In this document: piece after piece, positions 13,969 through 15,408 of the stretch
Layout of the letters: each line of letters opens with the position of its first letter
How positions within the stretch are numbered: the first letter of the stretch is position 1
Assembly: GCA_964450955.1 (NCBI GenBank)
Contig: CAYVFI010000068.1
Coordinates: forward strand, 1-15,408
DNA length: 15,408 nt
Source: CAYNWT01 sp964450955
Lineage (GTDB): Bacteria > Planctomycetota > Planctomycetia > Planctomycetales > Planctomycetaceae
Direction of reading: 5' to 3'
Made by a program: the position numbers and the translations under genes
The notes under the pieces: model-generated
Seen by the model: only the letters and a program-made list of their open reading frames with translations
What the model was told of the DNA's origin: nothing
The model's database searches: none

Positions 13969-15294
13969 TTGAACGATTCACCGAATCATCTCCCGCCGCT
14001 TCGTCACGAGCGTTCTGATTTGCCGTCAAAACATGCTTCGCGGGCCCCACGTATGCTGCTTGAGCCACCTCCGCTTGTTGTTGGACATTCGCCAAATGTT
14101 CCGCCACCACGACCTACCGCAGTCAGTGCGGTTCCGGAAACAGTTTCACTGCAGCCGCGATCTGCAGCGTTGTTGGGGCCTTTCCCGATTCCGTGGCGGC
14201 ACCCGTTGCGATGCCTGGCCTGGCTGGTTCGTGCGGCGTTTGGAACCGCCAGTCTGGTGTTGTTGCTGGCGGTCGTCGCAGCAATCCCGCTACTAAACTT
14301 CGTCGCGCTCGGGTACATGCTGGAAGCCGAGGGTTGTGTGGCTCGCACCGGACGACTGCGGTCTGCCAACCCACTGTTCCGGTTGGCGCCGCGTGTCGGC
14401 AGCATTGCTTTGGGAATATTCTTGTGGCTCATCCCACTGCAAATCCTTGCAGGTCGCGCGGCGGATGCGGCGGTGATTGACCCGACCGGAACGGCGGCTG
14501 CTCGGCTGGCGACGGGGAAGTTGGTTCTTGCCGTTATCACTTCCGTACATCTTTGTATGGCGCTGGCTCGCGGCGGAACACTTGGTTGCTTCTTCCGTCC
14601 GATTAAGAACCTGCGTTGGTTGTGGCGACGGTTCCGCGACGGCGACTATTGGGACCACGCTCACTATCACGTTATGGATTTCGTGTCTGAACTCCGCGTC
14701 AGGCACCATTTCATTCTGGGACTCAAAGGCGCGTTTGGTGCGTTTGTGTGGTTGTTGGTTCCGACGGCGCTGTATGCGTTTTACGACGTGCAAAATCGTG
14801 ACCGACCGGGAGCAATTTTTGTGACGGTCGTTGGTGGGTTCCTGCTGTTGATCGTTTTTGCGTGGTTGCCTTTCCTGCAAGCGCGGTTTGCTGCAGAGAA
14901 CCGATTGCGGGCGATGTTTGAACTACGGGCGATTCGGAAAGCGTTCCGCCGATCTCCGCTTACGTGGCTGGCTGCGGTCGTGTCTGTCTACGTTTTGGCG
15001 TTGCCGCTGTATCTCACGAAAGCGCGGCTGCTGCCGCAGGACGCCATGTGGCTTATCACTGCTGTGTTCATCGTGTCGATGTACCCCGCGCGAATCATTA
15101 CAGGATGGGTTTACCACCGAGCGATGACTCGGCCGAGCGAGGCCTGGTTTGGTTGGCGATGGGCGTCGCGGCTGACCATGGTTCCGCTGCTGGGGATTTA
15201 TGTGTTCCTGGTATTCTTCTCACAGGCGATTGGCCAGCACGGGAAAGCCGGCTTGTTTGAGCACCACGCGTTTCTGTTGCCAGTTCCGTTTTAG
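13969..15294 (+). CDS. Conserved-looking multipass membrane protein of unknown function
   Basis: 441 residues from a TTG at 13969; ATG 14053 (residue 29) is the alternative, and neither has a clear ribosome-binding site. Residues 1-75 are Pro/Arg-rich and probably cytosolic. About eight hydrophobic segments follow: 92-117, 143-162, 183-205, 254-271, 281-304, 331-349, 358-379 and 402-421. Between the third and fourth is a hydrophilic loop rich in aromatic and charged residues (RWLWRRFRDGDYWDHAHYH, 216-234), and Arg-rich loops separate later segments (NRLRAMFELRAIRKAFRRS, 311-329), consistent with a cytoplasmic side. Motifs such as LNFVALGYMLEAEGCVARTGRL (109-130) loosely recall DUF4013-type proteins, but I would not assign a family. 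It is divergent from the DUF1549/DUF1553 operon and ends just before a heptanucleotide repeat. Confidence 0.8.
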   Translation: MNDSPNHLPPLRHERSDLPSKHASRAPRMLLEPPPLVVGHSPNVPPPRPTAVSAVPETVSLQPRSAALLGPFPIPWRHPLRCLAWLVRAAFGTASLVLLLAVVAAIPLLNFVALGYMLEAEGCVARTGRLRSANPLFRLAPRVGSIALGIFLWLIPLQILAGRAADAAVIDPTGTAAARLATGKLVLAVITSVHLCMALARGGTLGCFFRPIKNLRWLWRRFRDGDYWDHAHYHVMDFVSELRVRHHFILGLKGAFGAFVWLLVPTALYAFYDVQNRDRPGAIFVTVVGGFLLLIVFAWLPFLQARFAAENRLRAMFELRAIRKAFRRSPLTWLAAVVSVYVLALPLYLTKARLLPQDAMWLITAVFIVSMYPARIITGWVYHRAMTRPSEAWFGWRWASRLTMVPLLGIYVFLVFFSQAIGQHGKAGLFEHHAFLLPVPF

Positions 15295-15353
15295 AATCGC
15301 GTCCCACGTGCGTGGCGCGGTCGGATGGACTTCTGCAGGTTGGTGGCGCGGCC

Positions 15354-15408
15354 AAGGTGGAAGGTGGAAGGTGGAAGGTGGAAGGTGGAAGGTGGAAGGT
15401 GGAAGGTG
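15354..15408. repeat. Heptanucleotide tandem repeat (AAGGTGG)n, truncated by window end
   Basis: Seven perfect head-to-tail copies of AAGGTGG (15354-15402) and six bases of an eighth, then the window ends. It starts 59 bases after the membrane protein stop. The bases between (15295-15353) hold only a small hairpin, CCACG/CGTGG (15304-15315), and two copies of TGGCGCGG. Copy number is likely variable. Confidence 0.9.

Noticed and set aside
13895..14110. 72-residue N-terminal extension of the DUF1549/DUF1553 protein
   Set aside because: It would overlap the divergent membrane protein gene and places the membrane anchor around residue 90. ATG 13894 fits the anchor and has an upstream GGCAGG.
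15354..15408. CRISPR array
   Set aside because: The seven-base units are contiguous with no spacers.

Overview
The window looks like chromosomal DNA of a planctomycete (Planctomycetota). The pointers are a DUF1549/DUF1553 (Planctomycete cytochrome C type) protein encoded with a DUF1501 protein, a subtilase opening with an LEPR-XLL motif, a PurS-PurS-PurL fusion, few strong Shine-Dalgarno sites and several alternative start codons. This rests on recognised families and codon texture, not on a database search; genus is not assigned.

Layout. 1-231: intergenic, with three short REP-like palindromes. 232-3207 (-): purL, purine synthesis. 3208-3468: divergent spacer with a 15-base direct repeat. 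3469-3804 (+): a divergent ClpS adaptor. 3805-4172: no gene, with a possible promoter and leader hairpin. 4173-6287 (+): large secreted subtilase. 6330-6365: dyad between convergent genes. 6368-7192 (-): prephenate dehydrogenase. 7237-8771 (+): a retron, consisting of a predicted promoter, an msr-msd non-coding RNA and a retron-type reverse transcriptase. 8854-10116 (+): Tat-exported molybdenum-cofactor oxidoreductase of the sulfite oxidase fold. 10119-13894 (-): operon reading DUF1549/DUF1553 gene, small helical protein of unknown function, DUF1501 gene. 13969-15294 (+): divergently transcribed multipass membrane protein. 15354-15408: heptanucleotide tandem repeat running off the window.

The most interesting object is the retron. 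Just upstream of the reverse transcriptase, a 16-bp uninterrupted inverted repeat (7274-7289 with 7418-7433) has the geometry of retron a1/a2. The left arm ends in TTTA and is followed at once by a G (7290), the position of the branching guanosine in retrons such as Ec86. Between the arms lie two msr hairpins and a strong msd hairpin. A TTGTCC-17-TATTGT promoter would start transcription within a few bases of a1. The RT keeps YADD but has altered versions of both retron hallmark motifs (FCKPH for NAxxH, VGG for VTG) and a long N-terminal region. No classical retron effector gene is adjacent. The rest of the window is metabolic, proteolytic and planctomycete-specific surface or redox gene content.
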